Assembly: GCA_012271025.1 (NCBI GenBank)
Contig: JAAXHF010000127.1
Span: 1-6,010, forward strand
Reading direction: 5' to 3'
Length of the DNA stretch: 6,010 nucleotides
Source of the DNA: Deltaproteobacteria bacterium
GTDB taxonomy: Bacteria; Desulfobacterota_B; Binatia; Bin18
Shown: positions 5,908-6,010 of the stretch, piece after piece
Layout: each line of letters begins with the position of its first letter
Numbering within the stretch: the stretch's first letter is position 1
Notes under the pieces: generated by a model
Databases searched by the model: none
The model's input: only the letters and a program-made list of their open reading frames with translations
Told to the model about the DNA's origin: nothing
Position numbers and translations under genes: made by a program

Positions 5908-6010
5908 CCAGCGAACAGTTGCAACAGGTTTTGGGCATGTTCAAAGAGATGGGCGAGAAGATGGCCACGGCAAAAGACATGGACGAGATGCGGGCGATGA
6001 TGATCGAGGC
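5904..6010 (+). CDS. N-terminus of an unidentified protein, possibly an alpha/beta-hydrolase (3' truncated)
   Basis: Only 35 complete codons are visible, beginning MASEQLQQVLGMFKEMGEKM and ending with MDEMRAMMIEA-like sequence at the window edge. The start is well supported by AAGGAGG with 6-nt spacing. The stretch is Met-rich (8 Met in 35 residues) and predicted to be helical and amphipathic, with no signal peptide. A helix of the type 'SxQLQxVLxM ... xxEMRAxM' is common at the start of hormone-sensitive-lipase-type alpha/beta-hydrolases (cap-domain helices), so that is the best guess. The catalytic HGGG and GxSxG motifs would lie downstream and are not seen, so another helical protein cannot be excluded. 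It is divergent from the nitroreductase. Confidence 0.6.
   Translation, partial: MASEQLQQVLGMFKEMGEKMATAKDMDEMRAMMIE

Overview
The window is a GC-rich stretch (roughly 60-65% GC by eye) from a Gram-negative bacterium. An outer-membrane FadL-type protein with a signal peptide, purine-rich Shine-Dalgarno sites and dense packing all fit this. The gene mix (F420/FMN-type monooxygenase, FadL-like porin, AHL-lactonase-like hydrolase, nitroreductase, possible esterase) resembles metabolically versatile uncultured lineages such as Tectomicrobia, Binatota or other 'deltaproteobacterial' groups. That placement is inference; there is no rRNA or marker gene here.

Layout: (1) 1-846 (+), the C-terminal part of a bacterial luciferase-like, NtaA/SnaA/DszA-type flavin monooxygenase. 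(2) 3966-868 (-), a probable two-gene transcription unit: a FadL/OMPP1-type outer-membrane protein with an unusual periplasmic C-terminal extension, then, 27 bp downstream, an APC-superfamily permease of the ethanolamine-permease type. (3) 4081-4854 (+), a metallo-beta-lactamase-fold hydrolase of the N-acyl homoserine lactonase type, divergent from the FadL-like gene. (4) 4957-5745 (-), a nitroreductase-fold flavoprotein with an export signal, convergent with the lactonase. The 102-bp gap between them carries a 20-bp dRS3-like palindrome and a second hairpin. (5) 5904-6010 (+), the start of another gene cut by the window edge, perhaps an alpha/beta-hydrolase, whose start codon lies in a possible hairpin with the Shine-Dalgarno in the loop.

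The genes do not form one recognisable pathway. Most are catabolic or transport functions. Two links are suggestive. The FadL-like protein and the permease could move a substrate across outer and inner membranes. The FadL-like gene is also divergent from a lactonase-type gene, and FadL homologues can admit long-chain acyl-homoserine lactones in some bacteria. The least familiar feature is the roughly 130-residue tail of the FadL-like protein, which holds two copies of a 23-residue motif with C-x12-C and a PGC end. These four cysteines are the only ones in the predicted mature protein. No gene-free stretch exceeds 300 bp; the longest is 5746-5903. No RNA genes, CRISPR arrays or insertion sequences were seen.
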